The translations under genes were made by a program, and so were the position numbers. Shown piece after piece: positions 21,640 through 33,407 of a stretch of DNA of 64,000 nucleotides (position 1 is its first letter; every line of letters begins with the position of its first letter). This DNA is from Chrysogorgia sp. JL179-B06 (taxonomy: Eukaryota > Cnidaria > Anthozoa > Scleralcyonacea > Chrysogorgiidae). Below the pieces are notes generated by a model. That model worked only from the letters and a program-made list of their open reading frames with translations, ran no database searches and was not told the DNA's origin. The DNA lies in NCBI GenBank assembly GCA_035772405.1, contig JAYKKM010000192.1, forward strand, positions 321,501 through 385,500, read 5' to 3'.

Positions 21640-22430
21640 AGCTCACAGTAGCACTCAAGAAGGGTCCAGCCATCTACCCAATTAGATATGTGGAATACTG
21701 GAATGTAAGAGTTTTATTGTACCTGCTGGTAACCCATCTGTTAAAAAGGAAAGTATCTTTGTAGGATTGTAAAAGTGCTGCATTTAATGTACCCATAAAT
21801 TTTCAATTTTCTGTAATGTCCGAAGGACGAATCATGTACTTTTAATCGCCAAATCTTTTTAATGTGTGTAGAAAGCTAGAAATAGGCCACAACAGCGACC
21901 ATATAGAGAAACCGTACAATTTTCAACACTTTAATATGTTGTCTCTAACCGTCACCGTTAACGATGAAGTAGTAACCTTCAATCCGATTCAATTGTCTTT
22001 TGGTTGCAAATAAGAGCTTTGTTGAAGGAAAACAGGAACAGGAAAATGTACTACAATACAGGGAATGGGATTTCATGTGCTGATTTTTTCAAAGGATACG
22101 CGATTTACGCGTTTGATTTCACGCCAGACTTGTGTGGGTCATATCTTCTCTTTTTAACGCAGTGCAGAAAGGGAATTTGTCACTTGATATACAGTTCTCC
22201 ACTTGACATACAGTTCTTCGACTGCACCTAAAGTTGCTCTCAACCTTTTACAATTTTAGTGTTGTAAATGTTTGTCTTTTTTTCATCTTATCTATTAACC
22301 CAACTTATATTGTGCTATAATCCTTTCGAGCAAGTGTATTTTGTAGAAAGTCGATCGATCTATCCACGATAATGCCAGTAAAGAGGATTTTCGAAGCCTT
22401 TCGACACGTATCACTTCATTCAACTAAATA
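21640..22430. other. No gene recognised
   Basis: AT-rich sequence after the Harbinger. A short plus-strand frame (22,004-22,231) is cysteine-containing but without recognisable motifs. Confidence 0.35.
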
Positions 22431-22479
22431 CCTTAAGTTGTTATGACCGCTTGGACGTCCAAAAATTGATTCTTCGACG

Positions 22480-22715
22480 TTTAATATCTTCAAAGAACTA
22501 AATATCTTAAAGCCATATCAGGGAATAGAAATTCTTCTGCCATTGAAATCAATTAAAATTCACCATTCCGATCCACCCTGGATAACACAACATTTTCGTA
22601 GGCTTATCAAGAAAAGACAATCCGCCTTTCATCTAAACCGCACTATTATGTTCAAGTATTATCGAAATGCAGTAAACCGTGAGCGAAAGCGATAGAAGCT
22701 GATCGTCTCGATTGC
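22480..22715 (+). pseudogene. LINE linker fragment (CR1/L2 type)
   Basis: The plus-strand translation shows SDPPWITQHFRRLIKKRQSA and YYRNAVNRERKR. This is the conserved block between the endonuclease and reverse transcriptase of CR1/L2-type LINEs. Endonuclease and RT are not present around it, so it is a small decayed piece. Confidence 0.6.
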
Positions 22716-22789
22716 ACAAGTTCGAATGATTTATATCAAATAACACGGGACGAAAAATCGGATTTGCAAATTCGTAAATGTGCAAAGTT

Positions 22790-24170
22790 GATGTTTGCTT
22801 ACAACTTGGCAACCATTGCAATCTTTCAACTGCCGTCAAGCCAGCGGTGCAAACGTGATAGCAAATGTGTTGCAAAGACGAAATTTGTCCAAGTCTTTGC
22901 GAACTGCGGAAATTTGTTGAATCTGTCATTTTTGCATACGAATTTGCTAACGTACAAATTTAATAGTATTTTTTATTTATGTAACGTTGCAAATTTGAGA
23001 ATTCTTTTTGCAAATTCACACTTTGCACCATAAATTCAAGCTATAGTTCAGATGTTGCAAATCTATCGCAAAGTCAAAGCATGCGTATAGCGTTTCACTT
23101 TTATGCATACGACATGCTACCGTTACATTTAAAGATAGTCAAGAAAGTAGTTAAATTTTTAATTTTCAAATATTATCAACTTTTTGGCAACTTAAAATAC
23201 AACTTATATATTTATTAATACATATTGGACCACCACAACCAAATGAGAGCACAGTTTAAAGCAAAGTTATAATATAGTTTTAACATGCAATGCAAGCAGT
23301 AGCGAAGTTGGCCATAACAACTCACGGTCATGCTATGCAAATTTTGAAACTATTTACATATTTAGATCTTTAGAAATATATTGTTTTCAAAGTATGCAGA
23401 TGATTATAAATTAGCATAGCATGACCAGTTGCAAATTCTTTCAGATAAATTAGTCTTATAGTAACGTAGACAAAAAGACCTAATAAACGAAATTTACATA
23501 GGATATATTATATATGTGCTTTTAGATTGTTGTGATGGCACCGTCGTGGATGACTAAAAGACGTAATAACAATTTGTCTTTTAATCATCCATGACATCAT
23601 GCAAAACGATGTATAGTTTGGCTGATTGACTACGAGTACCAAATTGTCATATTCCGCGCTATTTGTTTTCGCCATTCTGTCAGTGATGTGATAAATTTGT
23701 TGTCGTGGTACATCTGAGTACGAATTTTGAGTTTTATGGAAAATCTTGGACTAAGCTGAGGAATACGACTTTATCACCTGGGGCCGGTTGTTCGATGCGC
23801 GGACAGCTTATCCTGTACATGGATAGGATCTACCCAGTCAATTTATTTTCTATACATTCAATAGCTATCTGAGAAAAAATAGCAGGTGAATATGTTGTTG
23901 AGAACATGGGTAGTGGTGGTATTCACTTGTCACTTTTCTTAGATGGCTATTTAGTGGATAGAAATATATTCACTGTATAGGATTTATGGTAGCGAAAGTA
24001 ATTAATTGGTGCCAAACTGAGTAGCATCTTTTAGTTCTATACTCGACTCGTAGTCAAATCAGTAAAGTAAGTTCTCAAACATATATGAGAGTACATGCAG
24101 TAAAAAGTATATAATCAAACCACACCTATAACATAACTTAAATAACAAACAAACGCAAAACAAACGTTTT
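22790..24170. other. No gene recognised
   Basis: AT-rich. It has scattered variants of TTGCAAATTTG/CAAATTCG around 22,760-23,060 and no coding potential I can support. Confidence 0.35.
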
Positions 24171-24211
24171 TCAAATGCCAAAGTGCAGTTCGCAATTGTT
24201 CAGTTGTTGTT

Positions 24212-24553
24212 TTACTGGCGGCGCATCCATGCTGGTATCCCCTCTGGCACCGGGGCATTTACTGGATTGCCAGTGTGGCGTTCTTTCACCATTCCCCGTG
24301 CCCTTTCTGTCAATTTGCGAAGCCATTTCCTGTCAAGGCTCTGCAGGACCTCACCAAATCTTTGGCTTCTCCACTGCAGTGGTGATACCACGATCCTCTT
24401 CTTCGGCGCGGGATGCGGGTTCTCCTGTTCCCCGTCACTTGGCGGATCAGGAAGATCTTCTTCTTCATTTTCGCTGTTTTCTGGGGACATTGCCTCCAGA
24501 ACCAACCCAGATTTGAATTCAACCTTTTCCCTGGTAGTCCACATGGTTGACAA
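24212..24553 (-). CDS. Unidentified TE-like ORF, acidic then basic
   Basis: A 113-codon frame has an acidic proline-rich middle (NEEEDLPDPPSDGE), a basic stretch (PAPKKRIVV) and a C-terminal helical part ending VPEGIPAWM. The GC content is higher than the flanks and the composition is coding-like. Plus-strand frames in the same place look like its shadow. I associate similar short ORFs with invertebrate transposons but cannot name the family. Confidence 0.4.
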   Translation of the reverse strand: MSTMWTTREKVEFKSGLVLEAMSPENSENEEEDLPDPPSDGEQENPHPAPKKRIVVSPLQWRSQRFGEVLQSLDRKWLRKLTERARGMVKERHTGNPVNAPVPEGIPAWMRRQ

Positions 24554-24739
24554 TAATTTAATCCTAAGTTACTTTGGCAGTGGTTTTTGCATTTGCACGA
24601 TTATAATTACAAGCTTCTTCCTGAAACGCCATGGTTTATGAGGTATGGCTGCAAGTTGCATTGGTTTTAATTTCGGCTGATTAGTTTCAGACGTCCTTCT
24701 TGTTGTCGCATTTTATATTTTTAACATCCCCGGTTATGA

Positions 24740-25424
24740 ACTATTTCGTAGAGATAGAAATCAAAACAATGGTGGCGGGGTTGAAATCTATGTCAACCAA
24801 ACAATAAATGTAAAGAGACTTGTCGATTTGGAAGATAAGGAAATTGAAGCTTTGTGGATTGAATTATCACCGTTTAAATCAAAGAGAAAACTCATTGTCG
24901 GAGGCATATATCGTCCACCAAATACATCGAAGGAATTAGATACGAAACTCGGGCTAAATATTGAAAATGTCTCTCTACTCGCTATGGAAACTATCATTCT
25001 TGGAGATTTTAATATAGATTATTTTGACAGTGGTTTTAGCTGTCACCGCCTAGTTAAACTGTTTGATTCATTGTCGTTTACTCAGATTATTAATCTGACT
25101 ACACGGCCAACTAGTGGCAAATTCTTAGACCATATTTGGACTAACAAACCTAATACTTTACAGAAAGCTTCGACCAGAGATATTTACATTTCAGACCATC
25201 TTCCTATAATTTGTTTACGCCAATTCAAGAGTCCATCTGCGATTAACAAGCAGTTGCATTGTTCAATAACGTACGGTGAGATGACTAATTTCAATGAAGA
25301 TAAATTCCGTCAAACCTTAAATGAAATACCATGGGACACTGCCTTTGTTTTCGATGATATCAACGACATTACAAATACATGGTACTCTCTTTTTAACGAT
25401 GCCCTTGAGCAACACGCCCCCTAA
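24740..25424 (+). pseudogene. LINE endonuclease region
   Basis: The frame contains VGGIYRPPNTS, ILGDFNIDYF (the GDFN motif), FLDHIWTN and SDHLPIICL, the conserved APE-endonuclease motifs that nick target DNA. The N-terminal part, with the first catalytic residues, is cut off. It ends with a TAA at 25,422-25,424, before the linker. Confidence 0.8.
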
Positions 25425-25436
25425 AGAACAAAACGT

Positions 25437-27355
25437 GTGAAAAAGAAGATTAAACCCAAATGGATTACAGAGGAAATAACTATCTTAATGAGAAAAAGGA
25501 AATTTTTATTAAAGAGAGCTAAAGCTACCCAATCAGCAGAAGATTGGAGACAAGTTAAAGATACTAGAAACAAAATTAACTATTCTATCAAAAATGCTAA
25601 ACAAATCTATTTTAAATCATCTCATTGAAAAACGCAAAAACCTTGAAAAGCTTTGGCAAATTTTAAAGACTTTATCGGGTAATGCAAATGACCCAATTCG
25701 AGTTAAAGAAATATTAATTAACCAAACTCTGCTGACAAAGAATGAAGAAATAGCTCATACACTTAACCAGAACTTTGCCAACATGGCAAGTAAACTTATA
25801 GATATTGACAAGCCAGATATGCCGTCGTATAATGACTCATCTTTCGACATCCCTGACATCACAATTTCGGCGGTTGAGCAGTTAATAAAGGATATTCCTC
25901 TAACAAAAGCAACAGGCCCAGATAAAATAAGCGTCAAAGTCCTTGAAGCAGCAGCCAGTGTTATCTCTCCATCGTTAGCAAAACTGTTCAATCTTTGCTT
26001 AAATACCGAAACTTTCCCTCGTGTATGGAAAACAGCCAAAGTCGTCCCTCTTTATACAAAGATGGAGACAAAGCAGATCCTGACAACTATAGGCATCCAT
26101 CCTGCCTATCCTTTCAAAAATTATAGATAGACACATTCACAATTTTTTGATCTATCGTCTACAGTCCGGTTTTAGGAAAAGTTATTCCACAGAGACAGCT
26201 GCTCCTAGACCTTGATAAAGACAAAGTTAGTGGATTGTTATTTGGGGAAACTTTAGAAAAGCTTTCTACCTGGTCAACCATCAGCTACTATTAAAGAAAT
26301 TACAATCATACGGACTGAGTAAAAAGACCATCAACTGGTTTCAATCATATTTACTAGATAGGCATCAATACGTGGCAGTAAATGGCGTAACATCTTCAAT
26401 GACATCAATCAAATGCGGGGTACCACAGGGAACAGTTTTAGGCCCGTTACTTTTTATCCTTTTTATAAATGATCTCCCTAAATCAATCAACTCTTCGATC
26501 AAGCCATTATTCTGATATCTCTATCCTTCGACGGAACTTACAAAAAGATGTCTCTAACTTAAACACCTGGTCTAATGAGAATTCGATGGTCCTTAGTCAC
26601 ACCAAAACGAAAACAATGCTAGTAACTGGAAAAAGACTCGGAAAGAAACTAAATAATGAAGATAAGCCCATAAATATATACTTAAATGACAAACAAATAG
26701 AGCAAGTTTCCTCCCAGAAACTATTAGGTATTATTATCGACGATGAAGTGTCATTTACGCAACATATAGATAAATTAAGTTGCAAATTGGCTCAACGTAT
26801 CGCGCTACTCAAAAAATTAAGGCCTTACCTCCCATTAAAAGAACGTATTGCTCATTATAATGCCACGGTGAAATCCGTCATGATGTATGGGAGTATTGTT
26901 TGGTCAAATACAACAAAACAGAATCTTGACCGTATATCAAAATTACAAAAGAGAGCAGCAAGAACTATTTTAGGTGTCTCAACCCGAGAACGTAGTATTC
27001 CCCTTTTCACAAAACTTGGTTGAATACCATTCATCGACGAAGTAGAGATTCGGAAAACTATGATTTGCCATAATCGCCTTTATGGTAACTACCATAAAGT
27101 CCGTCCTATATAACTGATTTATTACCAACAAACTCAGAACATCACGAAAGACAAACCCGCTACAGCGAACTCACAATCTGTCAACCAAGAATTAAAAGGA
27201 AGAAATAAGGTGGACGATCATTTTCTGTGTCAGTAGCAGAAACTTGGAACAAACTGCCGTTATCTTTGCGCAAACTTTCATCGTATAAACTTTTTAAATC
27301 ATCACTTTTTAAATCTGCTATAAACAACATGACTACTTCTTCACCATTATAGCAT
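25437..27355 (+). pseudogene. LINE reverse transcriptase and C-terminus
   Basis: Seen: KATGPDKISVKVLEAAA, RVWKTAKVVPLY, LQSGFRKSYSTE, then a CGVPQGTVLGPLLFI-like stretch in a shifted frame (about 26,415-26,465), and the C-terminal region MYGSIVWSNTTK...RAARTILG...AETWNKLPLSLR. The YADD motif is lost in a deletion near 26,490. Several frames are used. Confidence 0.8.
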
Positions 27356-27504
27356 ACTAGATTTTTAATCATTTATAATGTCTTTATATTTTTATATTAT
27401 TCCGATTGTTTATTGTGTATTGTTTATATGTATTAATTATCCTATTGTTATTGAAGGCCACAAGTTTATCATCTCTTGATGTAACGTGTTACCCTCCTTA
27501 AATA

Positions 27505-27535
27505 AAGTATTTATCTTATCTTATCTTATCTTACA
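27505..27535 (+). repeat. LINE 3' (TTATC)n tail
   Basis: AATAAAG is followed by about five TTATC units, the microsatellite-like 3' end typical of several LINE families. Confidence 0.75.
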
Positions 27536-27564
27536 AAGCAATATGAGCATTAGATATGTACATT

Positions 27565-27908
27565 CAGGGCCGGATTTACCTATGGGCAAGACTGGGCAGT
27601 TGCCTCCACAACCAGGGGGCTTCCACATTTTTCATGGGAAAAAATTGTAACGAAAAATGTATTTGTGAGTGCCTACATGAATGGTAGTATATACAGTTTA
27701 TAGATCTACTGTTAGCTTATTCAGATTCTTTACACTTGAAACATAGGAACCAGATTCTTATGTAGATTGATCATGATATACATGTACATTTTTATTCAGA
27801 TTATTAGTACTTGAAAAATATACTTTGTGGGTGACTGTAAATATGTTTTGTCATAATTTTAGTATTCTAAGTTTGAGGGGGGCCTCCACATATCTATATC
27901 CGGCCCTG
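27565..27908. mobile_element. hAT MITE with perfect 8-bp target duplication
   Basis: The ends are CAGGGCCGGAT and its complement. TGTACATT is duplicated at 27,557-27,564 and 27,909-27,916. The length is 344 bp and there is no coding capacity. Short CAGGG-type ends and an 8-bp duplication are diagnostic of non-autonomous hAT elements. Confidence 0.9.
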
Positions 27909-27916
27909 TGTACATT

Positions 27917-28215
27917 TGGTTCCTGAAGGAGGGAGGGGTCCCAATCCCATTAACAGATGGTCATTTAGCAAAACGCTAGCACAATGATGGTGTTTAAGTA
28001 AAATTAAAATTCTCAATCATTTAATAATAATTCATGAATAAATCCCATTTTCACAGCCATTCAGGATCCTCTACATGGAAGTTGAGACTTCATATGAAAA
28101 CAGATACAAAATATGCAATACACACCCTCACAATACTTCACAATAATCTTAGGAAAACACTTAAGGTTAACCCCCTGGGTTAGGATTGAGGGTTGGATTA
28201 GGGTTAGGGTGTCTA
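27917..28215. other. No gene recognised
   Basis: Intergenic. GGGTTAGG-like motifs near 28,175-28,210 are too few and irregular to be telomeric repeats. Confidence 0.4.
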
Positions 28216-28217
28216 TT

Positions 28218-28960
28218 TTAATATAACGAAGTTTTACCAATTGGTGCGCGAAACATGACAATACTACCAGAGCTCGTAGGTCCGTCTGCAATTTCGCAAT
28301 GCTCTCGAGGATTTTCTTCCAGGGAAGTAGCTGCATATGTTTTTGATTGGTCTGCGATTTCGGATGGCTGTCGTTGTTGAGGAGTAGATGGTCTGGAGGG
28401 AACGTCTGCCTCGCGTTGTTGATGCTCCGCCTGTCTTGCAGTCAACTGACACGACCGAAACTGTTTGAGCTGAAACACGGAGGATGCAACGGACGTCTAT
28501 CAATTAGAGATTGATATTTGTGCAAGGAATATTCATCATCAGAGTCATTGTACATGAATGTCTTTGCCTGCCTCTTTCTGGCCAAATATTTGTTGTTGAA
28601 TTCGACTGCGAAGCTGTGATGAATGGGAGATGCGCCTGCAGTTGCACTGATTTTAGTTTCCAAGTCCGTATACCGTTTGCGTTTCAATTTTTATGACTGA
28701 AAAAGCTTTTTATTTTCCTGGTTGGCAATTGTCGTGTCTTGTTGTTAATATTATTAGCGATATTGTTGTTAATTTCATGAACCACCCAGTCCATGGAATC
28801 ATCGCACATCCACCGGTCCGCATCAGGAAGGGTGATGGGCGGGACTTGTCACATAGATGGCGATGCGTCGCTTGACGACTTGACGTTCGCGTCTTCTTCG
28901 CCGAAGTTTGGCTGGCACATGGTTTGTGGTCAGATAAACGGGGCTAGTATTGTTCATGAT
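28218..28960 (-). CDS. Unidentified minus-strand exons
   Basis: Coding-like frames run along the minus strand: about 28,960-28,700 (contains PNFGEEDANVKSSSDASPSM and an acidic/tryptophan segment), 28,687-28,503 (KRKRYTDLETKISATAG, then KYLARKRQAK and acidic residues) and 28,478-28,218 (glutamine/proline-rich). The frames do not join without shifts or splicing. Composition (basic, acidic and Q-rich blocks) suggests a nuclear protein, probably transposon-encoded. No family recognised. Confidence 0.3.
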
Positions 28961-29345
28961 GCACCTGGGTGGCTCAGTTTCACATCTGTAACCATCCAGG
29001 CGCCCTGCAATATGGTTATAAGTCCACTAGAACGAGTTGCATGTTGCTGTTATGCAGCACTTATTAAATTTTGCAACTTTTTGTCTTTGACAAGGCGCTA
29101 TAAAATCGAGAGCGCCGCTTTACCGAGACAAGTCGAACAAGTTGGTGAACAAATATTTTGAAAGGTATACCAGAATATATATTGACGAAAACACTAGACA
29201 AGGAGCTCTATGCTCGCTAAAAAAAGACAATCATTCAAAAAATTATGTGTTGAAGATTATTAACATATCAATTTGTGTTTGTTTCTTGTAAATAAAACGG
29301 CTACTAGTTCAGTTTTGGAAAACGGCCTGGTAAACAATTGTCAAC
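28961..29345. other. No gene recognised
   Basis: Nothing supportable on either strand beyond short frames. Confidence 0.3.
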
Positions 29346-29348
29346 ATC

Positions 29349-29875
29349 ATGCATCAGCTGATGTACTTGGTTCTTCCGAACCTGAACTGGCTGAAGCTTT
29401 GTTTTGAGCTTTAATCAAACGGTTTTCTATTTGCTTTTTCCTAGCCTGTATCGATTTCGTAGTTGCATCTTGAGCTCGCTTAAGTTCTGTATAGGCACCA
29501 TCTAGAATTGTCTTCTTTCTGTTGTATTGGGTAGTTAATGACTGCCTTTCTATTTTGGACTTTGCTTTGTCAACATTTTCTCAACATTGGATTATTTCCT
29601 TGTCTACACTTTCGACAATAGCATGGGCAGCTGCCATTCTTTCTATATTCTTTGGGATCGTTTCTTTTTTCTGTGAACCTGATTTGATTGAAACGTTATC
29701 CTCTTTTTGGTTTTCATCTTCGTTTTCAATAAATGATGTCTTGCGTAGTGTCCAGGAGACATCAATGATTCTCATTAAGGTAGTCTTATCAAGCATAAAT
29801 GTTTCTTTATTCTTTGCCAACTGCTCCCTTTTCGTTACAAAATCGTCTTTTCTTCTCTAGCTCGGAATTTCCAGA
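29349..29875 (-). pseudogene. Coiled-coil protein fragment with an internal TGA
   Basis: One minus-strand frame is open from about 29,875 to 29,349 except for a single TGA at about 29,581-29,583. It begins RRKDDFVTKREQLAKNKETF after a TAG, which could also be an acceptor. It then runs through a lysine/glutamate-rich stretch, AAHAIVESVDKEI, and after the stop ENVDKAKSKIERQSL and a charged helix, ending SSGSEEPSTSADA. The same frame on both sides of the TGA argues for one nonsense mutation. No known domain. Confidence 0.4.
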
Positions 29876-29889
29876 GGCGATTTCTATTG

Positions 29890-30950
29890 GAATAAATCTT
29901 TAAATTTTTCATTTTGGCATGGTTATATGGGACAGCCATCATGACATCCACAAATGAACTTCTTTTTGCCAACTTACCAAGTGACACATAACGAGATACA
30001 TTAGAGATGGTGCATTTGTATTATAAAGAATATTTTATATATTATGGAGCTTTATCGGGAGTTGATGATTGACGAAAGAGAATAATGCAGTCATCCACTG
30101 ACCTATTCTATAAGGATCGCCAGGTATTGTTTTGAAGGCAGCCATGTAATTTGCCATCTTGAAACAAATACGTGTTCAAAATATAATTGTGTGGATTTGT
30201 CGATGTTTATCTAATTTCTGATTTCTAATTTCCTAAAATGTATGAATTTGTCAAATGTTAAATTCAATAAATGTCCTAAATTCTTGAATTCGTTTAAAAG
30301 TTTATTTAAATTCACCGACCAACAGTATTCATGAATTCATCGAATATACGAAATAGTCGATAGTGCCTTGCGGCTTGGGCGTATATGAGCCCACTGATTT
30401 CGCTCAGCAGTGGTCAATAAATTTGGACAGAATTTTCAGGTTTACTTTAAGTATTGATCATAAGTTTTCCTTGAGCTCATCACGAAATAGTAACAGCTTC
30501 CTTATCTTATGAGGAAGCTACCTAATGCTCTATAGTTGTAGCAAAGATGTTAACCTACCTTCAGGTTGTTACTTAAGTAATAATTCCTTGCTAGTTAATA
30601 ACTAACGGAAAACAAAAGAATATGATTTAATGAGTCTATAAACTGTATTCTTAAACATTATGTGCTGTATTTCTATATATCAAAAATACTTTATCTAGTC
30701 CTTAGTTGGTATTTGTGAGTATTTAAGTTCCTAATTACACAGACAAAACTTTGTGTGTATATGTGATAAACAGTATATTTAAAAAGTGAGTTTATTTATA
30801 TTTTGACTAGAGTTTACTATTAACCATCTGAAAGTTTTGATAAATCAGATATATTACTTAAGGCTGTAAACACCTTATAACAAATGTTTTGAAAGCACTT
30901 AAAATTAGCCAAAAAAAGAATGAAGAAGAATGTCAATCATGAAGAAGAAT
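29890..30950. other. No gene recognised
   Basis: AT-rich intergenic sequence. Tandem AAGAATGTCAATC repeats near 30,925-30,955 are the only structure noticed. Confidence 0.4.
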
Positions 30951-30956
30951 GTCAAT

Positions 30957-31255
30957 CTCTGAGTGGATTAATTAATAATGGATAAAGAGGTTGCTGTCCA
31001 CCACTACAATGATTGTGTTCCCCTTGATAAGATGCCGTTCTGTCCAATAAAACTGTACTTCCTTATGTGAGCGAGCTTCATCAGAACCCCCATCAATGCG
31101 GATGCACTCAACCTGCTTATCATGAAAAACTGATGCAAACTCTGGATTTTTTTCCAACATTTGCAAATCTGCTGCATGTTGCGCCGGACTTTTATCAAAC
31201 AGGTTATGAGCCTTTACAACTCCACCACATACTTCTTTTGTTGTTTCAGTACATA
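30957..31255 (-). pseudogene. TE-type ORF fragment, cut by a LINE
   Basis: The minus-strand peptide contains EVCGGVVKAHNLFDKSPAQH, VECIRIDGGSDEARSHKEV and QFYWTERHL, ending in DSNLFIHY. It is clearly coding-like. A VDGGPDE motif followed by FYWTERHL recalls a repetitive, transposon-like gene family seen in cnidarians (inference from memory, not verifiable here). Its upstream part is replaced at about 31,260 by the 3' end of a LINE. Confidence 0.45.
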
Positions 31256-31261
31256 AACATA

Positions 31262-32150
31262 TATAATAATAATAATAATAATCTTTAATTGCCATAGATA
31301 ACATACATATCCAATGGTTACAAGTAAACTAGATAAATAGAATTAGAGTCTAATAACATTATATAAAAGTTAGAATACAAGGGAATATCCAACACAAAAT
31401 GACAATAGTCCCAAATACTAAATAGCTAGATCATATCTGAAAATAAGTCTATTAATATAGCTATTCTTAAAACGCTCAGTGTTTACTCTAGGTTTTTGAC
31501 TTGTTTTGTTTCTGAGTTCATATTTAGATAATTTATATTTAGGAAACATGTCTCTTAGTGGATGTGTAGGTTCTTTAACTTTTTCAAATATACGTCTATC
31601 ACTATGCTCCAAAAGCTGGTGGGTCGAGTACAGCTTTGTAGAATATCGTCTTTTATAACACCTTTTTAAGAAACGGTCGACAGTGGTGAGATCTGATTTA
31701 CTCGCCCCATAGATAGATAAGCCATAAGTAATTTTTGGCAGTACCAAGGAACAAAAAAGATGGTCGATTTCTTTTTTACCATAACCTTCCTTTCTCAGGT
31801 TCCTGATGATAAATAAACACTTATTGGCTTCTTTTAACTTTCCGGCTGCATGACTTGAAAACTTACAGTCAGATTGAAAAGTTACGCCAAGGACTTTCAA
31901 CTCGTCATATTCGATGATGTTACAGACGCGATCGTACTGCATGGATAATCCTTTTTTCTTAAAGGTTAATGATTTACATTTAGAAGAGTTGCAGGTCATA
32001 TTTGAGGCTGACCAAGTTAAGAAATGGTTAACAGTTTGCTCAAAAAGGTCAGGCGATGATTTCCTAACAGCAATTTGTATGTTGGTGTCGTCAGCGTATT
32101 TTGTTAGAGATATGACGATACTTGTTGTAGGATAGATGTGTACTTGTTCA
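31262..32150 (-). mobile_element. 5'-truncated LINE (CR1/L2 type), 3' half of RT
   Basis: Reading the minus strand: ISLTKYADDTNIQIAV (YADD, the RT catalytic motif) near 32,090, then a 193-codon frame (31,999-31,418) with VLGVTFQSDCKFSSH, LVLPKITYGLSIYG and RFLKRCYKRR, the usual CR1/L2 C-terminus. It ends with an (ATT)n run at 31,262-31,283. The catalytic motif is intact but the rest of the RT and the endonuclease are missing. Confidence 0.8.
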
Positions 32151-32159
32151 GATAGTCAG

Positions 32160-32280
32160 ATCTAGTTGTCTTCTCAGGCTTGTCCACAGTTGAGAATGTG
32201 GGTAAATGTTGTGTCCAGTCAGAAACCAGCAGCATTGTCCCTATTCAGAATTAATGTTTTGGTACCATCCTTCAACTCCA
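32160..32280. other. No gene recognised
   Basis: Short intergenic sequence between the LINE and a repeat cluster. Confidence 0.3.
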
Positions 32281-32289
32281 GGTAATCAA

Positions 32290-32600
32290 GACATCCCTTA
32301 CAAAAATAAACTATAGTTTTTTAGTAAAAACTATCGTTTCCCACGCTAACTATATTACTATATTTAAAAAAACTATAGTTTTGTTTTTGAGTAAAAACTA
32401 TGGTTTCCATATATGGTGATTATGACAATTGAAGTAACAAACTATAGTAACGTATTAAAACTATACTTTTGTATAACAATAACTATATTTAAAAACTTTA
32501 TTTTATGCCAGACACTACTATAGTACTGGGTAAGACCCAGAACCATAAACTTTATCATTTTAGTTTTTATATTGAACTGTACTCTAGTTTTTTTTAAAAA
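32290..32600. repeat. AAACTATAGTTT palindrome cluster
   Basis: Several variants of the palindrome AAACTATAGTTT occur here, including AAAACTATGG and AACTATATT. The dense cluster resembles the inside of a MITE, but I cannot place its ends. Confidence 0.5.
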
Positions 32601-32699
32601 AAATAGTTTCCAAAAAAATGCTATTTCTGAATTTACTAAAATTACAAAATTAAAAAAATTGGTAGTGTAATGCATAAGGTTTGTAATATTTACAGGAAA

Positions 32700-33400
32700 A
32701 ATTTACAGGTAATATTTCTGAATATTTACAAAAGATCTAAGTTGCTAATGAGCATGGATGTAGCCACATTCAGCAGTGTCTCCAATGAACGAGAAAACCC
32801 AAGAGATGCATGACCATGAATAACCCATAGATTTAATTAATCTAAAATAACACAGTGTAAGTTAGCGTAAATATCATCTAACCCTAACTCTGATGATCTT
32901 AACCGTGATAGCCTGATAGGTCACTGATAGGTGTACCGAAAGTACTTTTACAAAACTGCTTCAAATTTCAAGGGGTCTCCCTCCCCCATCAGCCTTCATT
33001 GCAGGCCACCCAATCTCGTACCCAGGGTCTTATCTCCCCCACAAGACAATAATCATATGCACGTTCTGCAAATTCAGTGTTGCCATTATTTGTGACCAAA
33101 GCTTTGTCGAAATTGTCATATTTTTTGTCATTCTGATTTTCGAGCTGGAGCGGGAAGAAAACAACGCACTCCGGCCCCGGCCTGTCTGCACAAAAAACGC
33201 TCGAGCTCCGGTACACAGCACCACTGTAAAGCGGCCGGAATTTGAGCTGAAAAATCGGAATTTAAGCTGAAAAATCGGAGTTTGCACACCTGTAGAGTGT
33301 TGCTACGATGTTTGTGATATTTACACATGTATGATATTTAAATTTATATTGAAATTAGAAAATTATTATTAAAAGCATTAAAATATAACATTCTACCTGG
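32700..33400. other. No gene recognised; GC-rich patch
   Basis: A GC-richer patch at 33,130-33,280 contains near-repeats of GAGCTGAAAAATCGGAATTT. Short open frames here lack support. Confidence 0.35.
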
Positions 33401-33407
33401 CATTTAC

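Larger units (their letters stand above)
24715..27535 (+). mobile_element. CR1/L2-like LINE, 5'-truncated, decayed
   Basis: An APE-type endonuclease, a linker, a reverse transcriptase and a C-terminal region follow in normal LINE order. The copy ends with a TTATC repeat tail (27,505-27,535). Several frameshifts, stops and deletions make it inactive. Confidence 0.85.

Noticed and set aside
28140..28212. GGGTTAGG-type motifs suggesting telomeric repeat
   Set aside because: Only a few irregular units; no tandem array.
31255..31290. Run of tyrosine codons in a minus-strand frame
   Set aside because: Translation of the (ATT)n tail of the LINE; not a protein feature.
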